11,325 nt of DNA. Source: Candidatus Sungbacteria bacterium RIFCSPLOWO2_01_FULL_47_10 (lineage in GTDB: Bacteria; Patescibacteriota; Minisyncoccia; Sungbacterales; GWA2-42-14). The number at the start of each line of letters is the position of its first letter. Within the stretch, counting starts at the first letter, position 1. A model generated the notes under the pieces. That model was not told the DNA's origin. It worked only from the letters and a program-made list of their open reading frames with translations, and did no database searches. The DNA lies in the NCBI GenBank assembly GCA_001820675.1, contig MHQO01000010.1, positions 1 to 11,325 of the forward strand, in the 5' to 3' direction. Made by a program: the position numbers and the translations under genes. This document shows positions 1 to 6,382 of this stretch, in pieces.

Positions 1-1401
1 TGAAATTTTTGAATTCAGATTTGAAACGTGTGTGTAATTCTGATTTTTGGAGTGTGAAATTTTTTGCGAATCGGAATATGCAATAACTTTTATCTTATAA
101 TTTCGCCGTGTTAACTCTTCGGCAATTGTCTTCGAATATGTGGCAGGGCCCCCGATGTCGGGAGGAAAAATTCCGGTTGCGACCACCATAATCGGCTTTG
201 AAAAAAGACCGATTTCGGTTTTGAATACTTCTGAAAGCCGCCGCGCAACCCTGGCCCAGTTATATTTTTTGACGGCACTACTTCTGGCGGCAGACGCGAT
301 TTTTCTGGAACGCGTTTTTTCAATGAGTAAAGAAAGGATTTTTTCGGAAAGATCTTCGGGGTCATCGACGTTCGTGCATAAACCCGTCTTGCCGTCTTCC
401 AAAAAATCAACGATCCCTCCCACCGGCGTTCCGATAACCGGAAGGCCCGCGGCCATTGCCTCAATGAATGAATTCCCGAAACCCTCCGAACGCGAGGGAC
501 GAACAAACACATCCGCAAGATTCAAATATATGGGCAAATCGGCGTGTGAAACGCTTCCCGCAAACAAAATATCGTCGCGTATGCCGAGAGAAACCGAGAG
601 ATCTTTTAGCGCATGCGCCTCGCGGCCTGTTCCGAGAATGACGAACCGTACCGGAAGTTCCGGACTTTTATCTTTTATACGCTTGAGCGCGCGAATAACC
701 GTGTCAATTCCGTTCTTCCTGACCAGGCGCGAGGATGTAAGAATGATGCGCTCGGCGCCGGAAAGCCCAAGATGTTTTCGTATTCTTTGCAATTCCTCTT
801 CCGATATTTTACGGCAGAAATTATCAACATCAACGCCGTTCGGAATCACATCTCCCGAGCCCTCATAATTGAAACGGCGGGCGACATCCAGAAGATACGC
901 GGAAATGGCGGTAACGAAATCGCACATTCGGAACGAATACCGCAGTCCGAAAATATTCACGAGGTAAAAACGAGACCGCCGCAGATGCTCTTCGGTGTCC
1001 CCTTCCTGCAGTGTCAGAATATACGGAGTTCTTGGGAAGAAAAACTTAAGCGTGCTTGCCGCAATCGATCCGTATGAAGCCATAACCGCCCACAAAATTC
1101 GGGGGCGGCCGCGATGGCGCAAAATCAGCATAAGGCCGGAAAAAAAGGCGTTTATAGGAAGCAAAAATTTATCCCACGGTTTTCCGAATCCGAGCCGGAC
1201 GATAGTGGCTCCATCTTTTATTTCCTCAACCGGAACGATCCTGTCGAATCGGCTTGTTAAAATAAAAAAATCATACGTGCCCGAAAGCCGTTTTACATTT
1301 TCGCGTATCGCAACTTCTGCCCCTCCTACAAAAGGATCATAGGCGGTGGTAAATACGAGCACAAGCGGTTTTTGAGAGCTTTTTCGAGTACCGTGCGGCA
1401 T
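1..1401 (-). CDS. Tandem GT4-family glycosyltransferase fusion (partial at left edge)
   Basis: Translating this strand gives one uninterrupted frame of 467 codons that leaves the window without a stop. It starts at ATG 1401 (MPHGTRKSSQ). Residues about 10-395 form a complete GT-B fold retaining glycosyltransferase of the GT4 type. They show an N-terminal GGAE loop (26-29), 'IPNGVDVDNF' (about 186-195), the donor-domain strand 'SSRLVRKNG' (about 223-231), and an E-x7-E signature in 'SEGFGNSFIEA' (E306 and E314) followed by 'GLPVIGTPVGG'. After a linker of roughly ten residues the frame continues from about residue 402 with 'MVVATGIFPPDIGGPATYSK', the typical opening of another GT4 enzyme, cut by the edge. 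The likely role is sugar-nucleotide-dependent transfer to a surface glycan; donor and acceptor cannot be read. No Shine-Dalgarno precedes the ATG. Separate genes are unlikely because no stop lies between the halves; an internal start at M405 (position 189) is an alternative. Confidence 0.87.
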   Translation of the reverse strand, partial: MPHGTRKSSQKPLVLVFTTAYDPFVGGAEVAIRENVKRLSGTYDFFILTSRFDRIVPVEEIKDGATIVRLGFGKPWDKFLLPINAFFSGLMLILRHRGRPRILWAVMASYGSIAASTLKFFFPRTPYILTLQEGDTEEHLRRSRFYLVNIFGLRYSFRMCDFVTAISAYLLDVARRFNYEGSGDVIPNGVDVDNFCRKISEEELQRIRKHLGLSGAERIILTSSRLVRKNGIDTVIRALKRIKDKSPELPVRFVILGTGREAHALKDLSVSLGIRDDILFAGSVSHADLPIYLNLADVFVRPSRSEGFGNSFIEAMAAGLPVIGTPVGGIVDFLEDGKTGLCTNVDDPEDLSEKILSLLIEKTRSRKIASAARSSAVKKYNWARVARRLSEVFKTEIGLFSKPIMVVATGIFPPDIGGPATYSKTIAEELTRRNYKIKVIAYSDSQKISHSKNQNYTHVSNLNSKIS

Positions 1402-1413
1402 GGCAACAGTGAA

Positions 1414-1442
1414 ATCTTACCACATCGCGCTATTTGTTTCCA
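1414..1442 (-). promoter_or_regulatory. Candidate promoter of the glycosyltransferase gene
   Basis: On the minus strand TGGAAA (1442-1437) and TAAGAT (1419-1414) are separated by 17 bases, and TGG directly precedes TAAGAT, as in an extended -10 element. It lies just downstream of the terminator of the preceding unit, where a new promoter is needed. Initiation about seven bases downstream would leave only a few untranslated bases before ATG 1401, which would fit the missing Shine-Dalgarno. Boxes are only partly consensus (4 of 6 each). Confidence 0.35.
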
Positions 1443-1452
1443 CACATCCGAT
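1440..1452 (-). repeat. 13-base element, copy 1 (minus ATCGGATGTGTGG)
   Basis: The same 13 bases occur at 2771-2783 on the same strand. Both copies lie between an upstream gene's terminator and the next start codon, 39 and 43 bases from the ATG respectively. A shared promoter-proximal element or regulator site is possible; chance or common origin of the two leaders is not excluded. Confidence 0.4.
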
Positions 1453-1460
1453 TTGGGTTT

Positions 1461-1484
1461 AAAAAAAGCGCCTTGAAAGGCGCC
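1461..1484 (-). terminator. Intrinsic terminator after the P-loop/CYTH gene and mini-ORF
   Basis: Read on the minus strand, GCGCCT-TTCA-AGGCGC forms a perfect stem with a tetraloop and runs straight into seven T residues (1467-1461). It begins two to three bases after the stop of the 20-codon ORF and ends the transcription unit that starts upstream of 2728. Confidence 0.85.
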
Positions 1485-1485
1485 T

Positions 1486-1548
1486 CTAATCCGCGAGCCG
1501 ATAAAATTCGAACAATTCATTTGAGGTTCCGTCAGGCAGGGGGGTCAT
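1486..1548 (-). CDS. Putative 20-residue small protein or translated leader-type ORF
   Basis: ATG 1548 to TAG 1486 encodes 20 residues (MTPLPDGTSN, then ELFEFYRLAD). I do not recognise a family. A near-perfect AAGGAG (1560-1555) lies six bases before the ATG; together with the two A residues at 1564-1562 region it forms one of the strongest ribosome binding sites in the window, better than those of most of the large genes here. The ORF starts 28 bases after the stop of the 383-residue gene and ends immediately before the intrinsic terminator, so it fills the space between them. The peptide is acidic, with no signal peptide or membrane segment. It may be a real small protein cotranscribed with the upstream gene, or the remnant of a longer one. 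Coding status is not proven; the case rests on the SD, the spacing and the terminator. Confidence 0.45.
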   Translation of the reverse strand: MTPLPDGTSNELFEFYRLAD

Positions 1549-1554
1549 CTTCCG

Positions 1555-1560
1555 CTCCTT
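1555..1560 (-). promoter_or_regulatory. Strong ribosome binding site of the 20-codon ORF
   Basis: AAGGAG sits with a six-base spacer before ATG 1548, in a purine-rich run that begins right after the stop of the 383-residue gene. This is the main reason to take the mini-ORF seriously. Confidence 0.55.
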
Positions 1561-1576
1561 TCTCTTTTCTTTTTTT

Positions 1577-2728
1577 CTATCGAATCAGCGCAAGAGAGCT
1601 ATTCGAATACCGGTCGTCTCCCGTTACTTCCTTTATGACTTCGATAAACGGAGGGATTTCAAGTCGGTCGTTTTCGTCGGTAAGCTCAACCTCAAGCCGC
1701 ACGATCGGCCGTGAAGGATTAAAGGAAATTCCGTCTTCGCAAAGGGCGGCGATCATGCGAGAGTATGTCGGTTCACAAAAGACATCCGCCTCGAAATACT
1801 GGTTCGACCAGGCAAAACAATGCCGTATTTTCCGGATGATATCACGGGAGTGATCCCGTTCGCCCGCCATATACCCAGAATATTCTTCGGGTGTGATATT
1901 CCGTTCAACTTCATACATGGTGCCAGCTTTTATCTTTTTTTTCTTTGTTTCGGTGAATGTGTAATGGCCGTTTTGACTCCGCCTTCGCATGCGCCGCCTG
2001 AATTCATCGACCGGCTTAAGGTAGGTTTGTTCGATTTCAACGACATTCGAGAAAACGGGCAGATGAGAAAACTCCGGAAGGTAGATAATGAAACTCCGCT
2101 CAATTTCCATTGGCGCGGGAATCCCCAACACGCGGCAAACGCTCACAAGGAGCCGCTGCATTTTGCCTTCAAAATCGGTGCTGTTGTCGATGGCTCGGAG
2201 GTGCGGGCACCCAACCCACGCCTCAAGAGTTCTCGTATCAAGAGTAATTGCTTCTTCCGGAGATTCTTTTCTCTCGGTATTGTTCGCCGTGGTGTAAAAT
2301 TCGGCGGCACCAATCGCCGCAGTTACCAGGTGGATCACCGACACATACGGAGCGTCACGCAGCATAACTTCGTTCAGCCCCATTTTTTTTAAAAGCGTGG
2401 CAAAATCGTCGGGCGCCATATATGCCTTTCCGTCCATGAGGCCGCGGTCGCATAATAAAACTTTTTTCGGATTCTTATGCCGGCCCAACATGTTCCGATA
2501 AAGTTCCTCATGCGCGATCTGGAGACGTAGAATATATTCCTGGAATTCCATGGAAGGAATTCCGTCTTCGCCGATTTTTACCCCGCTTGAAAAAAGTTGT
2601 GTTGCCGCTTCTGGAACGGTCAGGGCGCTGAAGCCGTAGTCGCATAACTTTTCTGGGATTCGCGCCATTGCAGTCGATTTCCCGCTGCATGGCCCGCCGG
2701 TTATAACAATCGCGGGAATATCCCTCAT
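1577..2728 (-). CDS. P-loop NTPase with C-terminal CYTH-like domain (TTD14/NadR-type AAA protein)
   Basis: 383 residues from ATG 2728, led by GGAGAGG just before the start. The N-terminal half is a P-loop NTPase: Walker A 'GGPCSGKST' (11-19) and a Walker B-like 'VLLCDRG' (90-96, D94). This layout matches the AAA domain shared by NadR kinases and eukaryotic TTD14 (TRPL translocation defect 14). The C-terminal part (about 226-370) reads as a CYTH/triphosphate tunnel domain: 'EIEQTYL' (231-237) in place of ExExK, an arginine-rich strand (244-250), 'KIR' (300-302), 'FEAD' (312-315) and 'LEVEL' (345-349). The tunnel lysine of ExExK is a threonine here (T235), so triphosphatase activity is doubtful; nucleotide or phosphorylated-ligand binding is more plausible. 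It is a cytosolic protein with no signal peptide. The natural substrate is unknown, although Drosophila TTD14 is reported to bind GTP and phosphoinositide. It ends in its own terminator after a mini-ORF. Confidence 0.82.
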   Translation of the reverse strand: MRDIPAIVITGGPCSGKSTAMARIPEKLCDYGFSALTVPEAATQLFSSGVKIGEDGIPSMEFQEYILRLQIAHEELYRNMLGRHKNPKKVLLCDRGLMDGKAYMAPDDFATLLKKMGLNEVMLRDAPYVSVIHLVTAAIGAAEFYTTANNTERKESPEEAITLDTRTLEAWVGCPHLRAIDNSTDFEGKMQRLLVSVCRVLGIPAPMEIERSFIIYLPEFSHLPVFSNVVEIEQTYLKPVDEFRRRMRRRSQNGHYTFTETKKKKIKAGTMYEVERNITPEEYSGYMAGERDHSRDIIRKIRHCFAWSNQYFEADVFCEPTYSRMIAALCEDGISFNPSRPIVRLEVELTDENDRLEIPPFIEVIKEVTGDDRYSNSSLALIR

Positions 2729-2770
2729 GGCCTCTCCGTATCAAATGTGAATGAACATACCGCATACATA

Positions 2771-2783
2771 CCACACATCCGAT
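2771..2783 (-). repeat. 13-base element, copy 2 (minus ATCGGATGTGTGG)
   Basis: Identical to 1440-1452 on the same strand and placed 43 bases before ATG 2728. Upstream of it TTGCAG and, 17 bases later, TATGTA could be poor promoter boxes that would enclose the element; I regard those boxes as weak. Confidence 0.4.
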
Positions 2784-2795
2784 ACGGCTGCAATC

Positions 2796-2816
2796 AAAAA
2801 ACCGGTCGAAGCCGGT
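2796..2816 (-). terminator. Intrinsic terminator after the PGPGW-like gene
   Basis: Minus-strand ACCGG-CTTCGA-CCGGT is followed by a run of T (2801-2796), 17 bases beyond the stop at 2834. The stem is short (five pairs) but GC-rich. On the plus strand the same stem is followed, after four bases, by seven T, but no plus-strand gene leads into it. Confidence 0.7.
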
Positions 2817-2833
2817 ATGATTTTTTTCTGCGA

Positions 2834-3283
2834 TTATTTCTTGGGACGAATTCTCTTGCCTTTTTTGAAATAGAATCGAATCCCCGTTCGCGCATAAACA
2901 ATTTTACGCGTCTTCATCATGATCTCCTTCATGAAGTAAATCTTTATTCCATTCTTCACAAAATGTACCGTTCCGTCTTGATAGTAAAAATTTGTTTTAA
3001 TGTACATCTTTCTCAGGATCCTGATGCCCCAGGCAACGTATTTTCGTAAAAAGGGAACTTCATGAACGACGACGATAAGTCCGGGAATCAAAAATGGATT
3101 CGGGCCGGGAAACAACGAAAACAGAATGCCGATAATCCCCATTATAATTCTTACCATCCGCCATTTCCAAAAAAATCTCCATAAAATATAGCGAAAAATC
3201 CTGGCACCCTTTGAATTCCAAAGCCGTTTCCACATTGGCCGGCCCGTTTTTAAAGGACTGTTTCCTGCCTGTACCCGTTGCAC
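2834..3283 (-). CDS. Small basic membrane protein, PGPGW-family-like
   Basis: 149 residues if the GTG at 3283 is used; neither it nor the ATG at 3235 (residue 17, MWKRLW) has a convincing Shine-Dalgarno, and the ATG version may be the real protein. The centre carries one strongly hydrophobic segment (about 44-73) interrupted by 'LFPGPNPFLIPG' (57-68) and followed by 'HEVPFLRKYVAW'. This pattern, a hydrophobic helix, PGP, a second hydrophobic stretch and an amphipathic aromatic helix, resembles putative transmembrane proteins of the PGPGW family, but the GW of the name is replaced. Both flanks are rich in lysine and arginine; the tail ends 'KKGKRIRPKK'. Function is unknown. It sits between two intrinsic terminators, so it is probably monocistronic. 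Confidence 0.62.
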   Translation of the reverse strand: MQRVQAGNSPLKTGRPMWKRLWNSKGARIFRYILWRFFWKWRMVRIIMGIIGILFSLFPGPNPFLIPGLIVVVHEVPFLRKYVAWGIRILRKMYIKTNFYYQDGTVHFVKNGIKIYFMKEIMMKTRKIVYARTGIRFYFKKGKRIRPKK

Positions 3284-3316
3284 AAAATCGCCGAAAAATC
3301 AAGAGGGCGCGCATTT

Positions 3317-3353
3317 AAAAAACATTCTCATATTCTTAAGAATGTGAGAATGT
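3317..3353 (-). terminator. Long intrinsic terminator after the lamin-tail/PKD gene
   Basis: A 32-base near-perfect palindrome (3322-3353) folds on the minus strand as ACATTCTCACATTC-TTAA-GAATATGAGAATGT with one A-C mismatch, then runs into six T (3322-3317). It lies 27 bases after the stop at 3381. On the plus strand the mismatch becomes a U-G pair but no T run follows, so it terminates the minus strand. Confidence 0.8.
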
Positions 3354-3380
3354 CATACCGCCAGAAGAACAGTGAAAAAA

Positions 3381-5048
3381 TCAGAAGAATTTTTTGAGAA
3401 AGAGAAAGCCGACAGCGGATGCGGCTCCGATAAACAGGCTTGCGGTCAAAAATATATATGAAGAAAATCCTCCAAACGAGATGCCGGCAGTTTGTTCGTC
3501 CGGCAAAACAGCGGACTCGCCCGTCTCAAGCGGAGAAACGTCATTATCCGTCCCGAATGGCGGCGGATTGATTCCGCTTTCGATATTATTCGCGCCGCCG
3601 CTTTCGTCCTTGTTTTCTTCAAGCGATGCGGCCTCACCCGATCCCGTCTTTTTGTCCGATGCGTCTTTTGTCGCAGCGCTCATTTTTTCAGTCAAACCGT
3701 TCGCGCCAACATTGTTCCCTTCCGTCTCGGTTATTTCGTATTCGGAAACAGCAACCGGATTTACGGCTCCGGGGGATGGTGATGACGTTTTTATAAAACC
3801 ACTGTCTTTGCCACGGATAAAACTCTCACCCGAAGAAAGAACTCCGGTAAATTTTGCGGTATCGACGGTTTTTCCGTTTGACGTTAATAACGATATAAAC
3901 CCGCCGAGCCCCGAGATCCCCGTTGTCGAATTCGGGAATACCCGAACGGTTTTTCCGTCAAGAAATGTATCCTTCGGCATCAAAAAAACTGCTCCGCTTG
4001 CTTCATCTTTTACTATAAGCCGCCCGATATCCGTTCTCTTGGCGTTCGCGTTGAATAGTTCTATAAATCCATCGGGGCCGGTTTTAACTTCGCTTATCGC
4101 AATCTGCGGCAGGAGAACTTCTATCGTCAAATAATCTCCGTGTGATTCTTCGCCAACATTCGCATTCAAGCTCACGATATAAACGCCGGGATAAGAATAT
4201 GTGTGAGTCGTCGCTTTCAGGCGCGCAATCGAGCCGTCGCCGAAATTCCAGAGATACTGCGCATTTGTGACAGGATCTCCCGACACACCGGTTGTCCTTC
4301 CCACAAAATCCGTTTCCTGGCCCGATAATACGGTTTTGTCCTCTCCCGCATACACGGTAAATGTTTCTTTCAGCGCCGGAGTTGTCGGCTGTGATGAAAC
4401 AACGTTTTCTGCCGATGAACCCAACCCCGATTCCTCTTCTGTTGGTTGTGAAGGGCCGCCGGAAGCGGCACCGTAGGCGCTATTTTCCGATTTCGGCGTT
4501 CCGTTTATGGGGGTGCCGTTCGCGTCTTTCCCGTTTCGGGTATTTCCGTCGTTCGATGCCCAGTTTGATGAAAGGGACCCATCCGCCAACGGATCGATTC
4601 GTTCCATGGAAAAATAATCTGGACCGATGGAGCCGGCTGGCCAGCCGCCCGCGAATGAAATAGTGTCAACAACGGATCCCCCGGAATCAATCAACTCGAG
4701 GTCTTCGCCGGAATTCGATATACTGCCATATTGTCCAAATGATCCATAAAAATCCGCGGCAACATCGGAAATATCCGAATCCGATGTACGTTCAATCAGA
4801 TAAAAACCGGAGCCCGAGATCGTTCCGGAAAGATTTATGGTCGGTCTGCCGTCCGACAGAGCCCGAATAATCCATCCGTCCAATGAAATTGCCTGACCGC
4901 CATTGTTTCTCAATTCAATCCATTCGTCGGTATCGTCTGCGGCAGTTCCGCTCCATCCGACTTCGTTGATGACAACACTGCCCGCGCGAACAAAAAACGG
5001 GGCTGAGAAAATGCAGAACAATGCGATTATTTTTTTCATCATACTCAT
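3381..5048 (-). CDS. Membrane-anchored surface protein: lamin-tail, PKD, lamin-tail domains
   Basis: The frame extends to a TTG at 5057, but ATG 5048 (MSMMKKIIALF) is preferred; ATGs at 5042 and 5039 are also possible and none has a clear Shine-Dalgarno. Numbering from 5057: signal peptide about 6-25 ('IIALFCIFSAPFFVRA'); first lamin-tail domain about 27-195 ('VINEVGWSG', 'DEWIELRN', 'GFYLIERT'); PKD domain about 233-315 ('LWNFGDGS', 'HTYSYPGVYIVSL'); second, shorter lamin-tail domain about 318-430 ('IAISEVKTGPDGFIELFN'); a long acidic, low-complexity stalk (430-530); one transmembrane helix (533-555) and the tail KKFF. The protein is therefore exported and held by its C-terminal helix, with beta-sandwich domains outside. 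These domains are common in secreted proteins; roles in adhesion or surface display are inferred. It has no catalytic motif. The first lamin-tail domain resembles the one in the giant protein at 6381-10322 (shared 'INE', 'DEWIEL', 'FLIERT' type motifs). Confidence 0.85.
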   Translation of the reverse strand: MSMMKKIIALFCIFSAPFFVRAGSVVINEVGWSGTAADDTDEWIELRNNGGQAISLDGWIIRALSDGRPTINLSGTISGSGFYLIERTSDSDISDVAADFYGSFGQYGSISNSGEDLELIDSGGSVVDTISFAGGWPAGSIGPDYFSMERIDPLADGSLSSNWASNDGNTRNGKDANGTPINGTPKSENSAYGAASGGPSQPTEEESGLGSSAENVVSSQPTTPALKETFTVYAGEDKTVLSGQETDFVGRTTGVSGDPVTNAQYLWNFGDGSIARLKATTHTYSYPGVYIVSLNANVGEESHGDYLTIEVLLPQIAISEVKTGPDGFIELFNANAKRTDIGRLIVKDEASGAVFLMPKDTFLDGKTVRVFPNSTTGISGLGGFISLLTSNGKTVDTAKFTGVLSSGESFIRGKDSGFIKTSSPSPGAVNPVAVSEYEITETEGNNVGANGLTEKMSAATKDASDKKTGSGEAASLEENKDESGGANNIESGINPPPFGTDNDVSPLETGESAVLPDEQTAGISFGGFSSYIFLTASLFIGAASAVGFLFLKKFF

Positions 5049-5096
5049 TGGTTGCAAATTTTTTCTAAATCGTCAATGACGGCGCGCTTTGGTATT

Positions 5097-5118
5097 ATTA
5101 CGTAATTTATTACGTAAT
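5097..5118. promoter_or_regulatory. Tandem ATTACGTAAT palindromes in the divergent intergenic region
   Basis: The perfect 10-base palindrome ATTACGTAAT occurs at 5097-5106 and 5109-5118, centre-to-centre 12 bases, so both copies lie roughly on one face of the helix. They are about 50 bases from the likely start of the lamin-tail gene and about 85 bases upstream of the plus-strand TATAAT. This geometry suits a dimeric regulator binding side by side, possibly over the minus-strand promoter. The AT-rich surroundings could also supply minus-strand -10 boxes. Confidence 0.5.
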
Positions 5119-5163
5119 ATATGTGACATAAATATTCGGAATCGAAAAAATCTGCCGGTTGCT

Positions 5164-5176
5164 ATGTTAATAACAT
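5164..5176. promoter_or_regulatory. Perfect 13-base palindrome ATGTTAATAACAT
   Basis: Six bases mirror each other about a central A, and AACATGTT (5172-5179) overlaps it as a second small palindrome. It lies just upstream of the -35 region of the plus-strand promoter, a normal place for an operator. Short AT-rich palindromes arise easily by chance. Confidence 0.3.
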
Positions 5177-5203
5177 GTTTAAGAAAATGTCCACGATATA
5201 CTG

Positions 5204-5209
5204 TATAAT
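5204..5209 (+). promoter_or_regulatory. Consensus -10 box (TATAAT) for the DUF4382 gene
   Basis: A perfect TATAAT lies 86 bases before ATG 5295. The -35 region at 17 bases spacing reads AAGAAA and is poor. The implied leader of about 80 bases includes an A/T-only inverted repeat (5251-5267, ATTTTTT-CTC-AAAAAAT) of doubtful stability and no strong Shine-Dalgarno. Confidence 0.5.
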
Positions 5210-5294
5210 GAAGTGGTAATTTTTAACTCCACAGACCGTACCGGGGCCGTATTTTTTCTCAAAAAATGGCTTAAATACAGGTCTTTTTCACATT

Positions 5295-6272
5295 ATGAAA
5301 AATGTTCTTCTTGTTCTTGGACTTGTTGTGGTCATTGTGGCGCTCATTCTCGCATTGGGTCCATCCCGCCAGGAATCGGTCAGGGTTGAAACATCCCCGC
5401 CCGCTCCCGAGCCTGCTCCCGAGCCAAGTCCGTCTCCTCTTCCGCCGCCGCAGCCGACCGAAGGCAGGGTTGTTTTTGCGGTAACCGATGCCGCGGCAGG
5501 ACTTGAAAATATCGACGGTATTATCGTCACGACCAAAGAAGTTCGGGTTCAGAGTGCGGCCAAAGGATGGGTTACGGTTTCGGAAGAAACAAAATCGTTC
5601 GACCTTCTCAAACTCAAGGAATCGGGATCGTTCGCGCTTCTTACGGAGGCAAATCTCGAAGCCGGAGAATACAATCAGGTGCGCCTTTCGGTTTCAAAAG
5701 TGGAAGTGATTGAAAAAAGTAGCGGAAAAATTTCTCTCGCAAAACTTCCTTCCGGAGACCTGAAACTTGTCGGAAAACTCGTGGTTGAAGCGGGCAACGA
5801 ATCGTCCGTCGTTCTCGATTTTCTTGCCGATAAGTCGCTTCATACAACGGGGCAGGGGTCGTATATTTTCGCGCCGGTTATCACACTTGAGACAAAAAGC
5901 AATGCGGAAATTTCAATCGGCGGAGGGCTCGTGAATATCGGCGGCGGAAAAACGGATACAAACATAACGATCGGCATGAATGAATCCGGCGAAGTCGGAA
6001 TAAACGTCGCAATCGATGCGGGAGCAAACCTTGAAATCGTCGGGGACGCGATACGCGTCATGGCAAAAGGCGAAAGTGAAGCGGCGGTTTCCATTACGGC
6101 AAAGGGCGCGATTGACGCGGCGGTCGGCGGGGAATACCTCGACAGCGCCATTTCCGTAAAAATGATCACGCGCGAAGGAAAGAAAACGTGGCTTGTTACG
6201 GGACTGAAGGGACTTGAAATTACGAATATCTATGTGGATGCTTCAACGGGCGTTGTCGTGCGTGTTGAATAA
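5295..6272 (+). CDS. Membrane-anchored DUF4382 protein with C-terminal PepSY-like domain
   Basis: 325 residues from ATG 5295. Residues 4-21 are an uncleaved-looking N-terminal transmembrane helix, followed by a Pro/Glu/Ser-rich spacer (35-54). Residues about 57-199 match the DUF4382 pattern: 'GRVVFAVTDAAAG', 'IIVTTKEVRV', 'WVTVSEE', 'FDLLKL', 'LEAGEYNQVRL', 'LKLVGKLVVEAG', 'VVLDFLADKSLH', 'YIFAPVI'. Glycine-rich strands (205-255) lead to about 263-325, where 'AKGAIDAAVGGEYLDSAI' then 'GKKTWLVTGLKG' then 'IYVDASTGVVVRVE' has the order and ending of a PepSY domain. The protein should face outwards, held by its N-terminus. DUF4382 has no settled function; PepSY domains often inhibit or escort secreted peptidases, so an envelope role is plausible. 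It is the only plus-strand gene and is divergent from the lamin-tail gene; it ends at a shared bidirectional terminator. Confidence 0.87.
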   Translation: MKNVLLVLGLVVVIVALILALGPSRQESVRVETSPPAPEPAPEPSPSPLPPPQPTEGRVVFAVTDAAAGLENIDGIIVTTKEVRVQSAAKGWVTVSEETKSFDLLKLKESGSFALLTEANLEAGEYNQVRLSVSKVEVIEKSSGKISLAKLPSGDLKLVGKLVVEAGNESSVVLDFLADKSLHTTGQGSYIFAPVITLETKSNAEISIGGGLVNIGGGKTDTNITIGMNESGEVGINVAIDAGANLEIVGDAIRVMAKGESEAAVSITAKGAIDAAVGGEYLDSAISVKMITREGKKTWLVTGLKGLEITNIYVDASTGVVVRVE

Positions 6273-6345
6273 TACCCGGAAACCGATTAGCGCGGATAGT
6301 CACGCGGAAAAACACTGACATACGGCTACCCAACGAGTCAAACGC

Positions 6346-6382
6346 AAAAACGGGCGATGGATACGCATCTGCCCGTTTTTTT
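6346..6382. terminator. Bidirectional intrinsic terminator between convergent genes
   Basis: AAAAACGGGC (6346-6355) pairs perfectly with GCCCGTTTTT (6371-6380), with an inner GATG/CATC helix and one bulged T. Plus-strand transcripts meet T at 6376-6382, minus-strand transcripts T at 6350-6346. The minus gene's stop TAA (6383-6381) overlaps the plus-strand T run, so the convergent genes share it with almost no spare sequence. Confidence 0.88.

Noticed and set aside
140..868. Plus-strand open frame of 242 codons opposite the glycosyltransferase
   Set aside because: It has no recognisable domain and lies opposite a frame with full GT4 motifs; it is an antisense shadow.
1326..1520. Minus-strand 64-codon frame across the terminator and the start of the glycosyltransferase gene
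   Set aside because: It has no Shine-Dalgarno, reads through a terminator stem and overlaps a real gene in another frame.
2508..2774. Minus-strand 88-codon frame at the start of the P-loop gene
   Set aside because: An out-of-frame shadow of the Walker A region, Arg-rich, with no homology visible.
3394..4134. Plus-strand open frame of 246 codons opposite the lamin-tail gene
   Set aside because: Low-complexity Ser/Pro-rich translation, antisense to a protein with signal peptide, PKD and lamin-tail motifs.
5049..5057. TTG 5057 as start of the lamin-tail gene
   Set aside because: It only adds three residues before an ATG, has no Shine-Dalgarno, and the signal peptide is complete from the ATGs at 5048, 5042 or 5039.
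5251..5267. ATTTTTT-CTC-AAAAAAT as a riboswitch or terminator in the plus-strand leader
   Set aside because: The stem is A/T only with a three-base loop and no GC-rich helix before it; no riboswitch core is recognisable.
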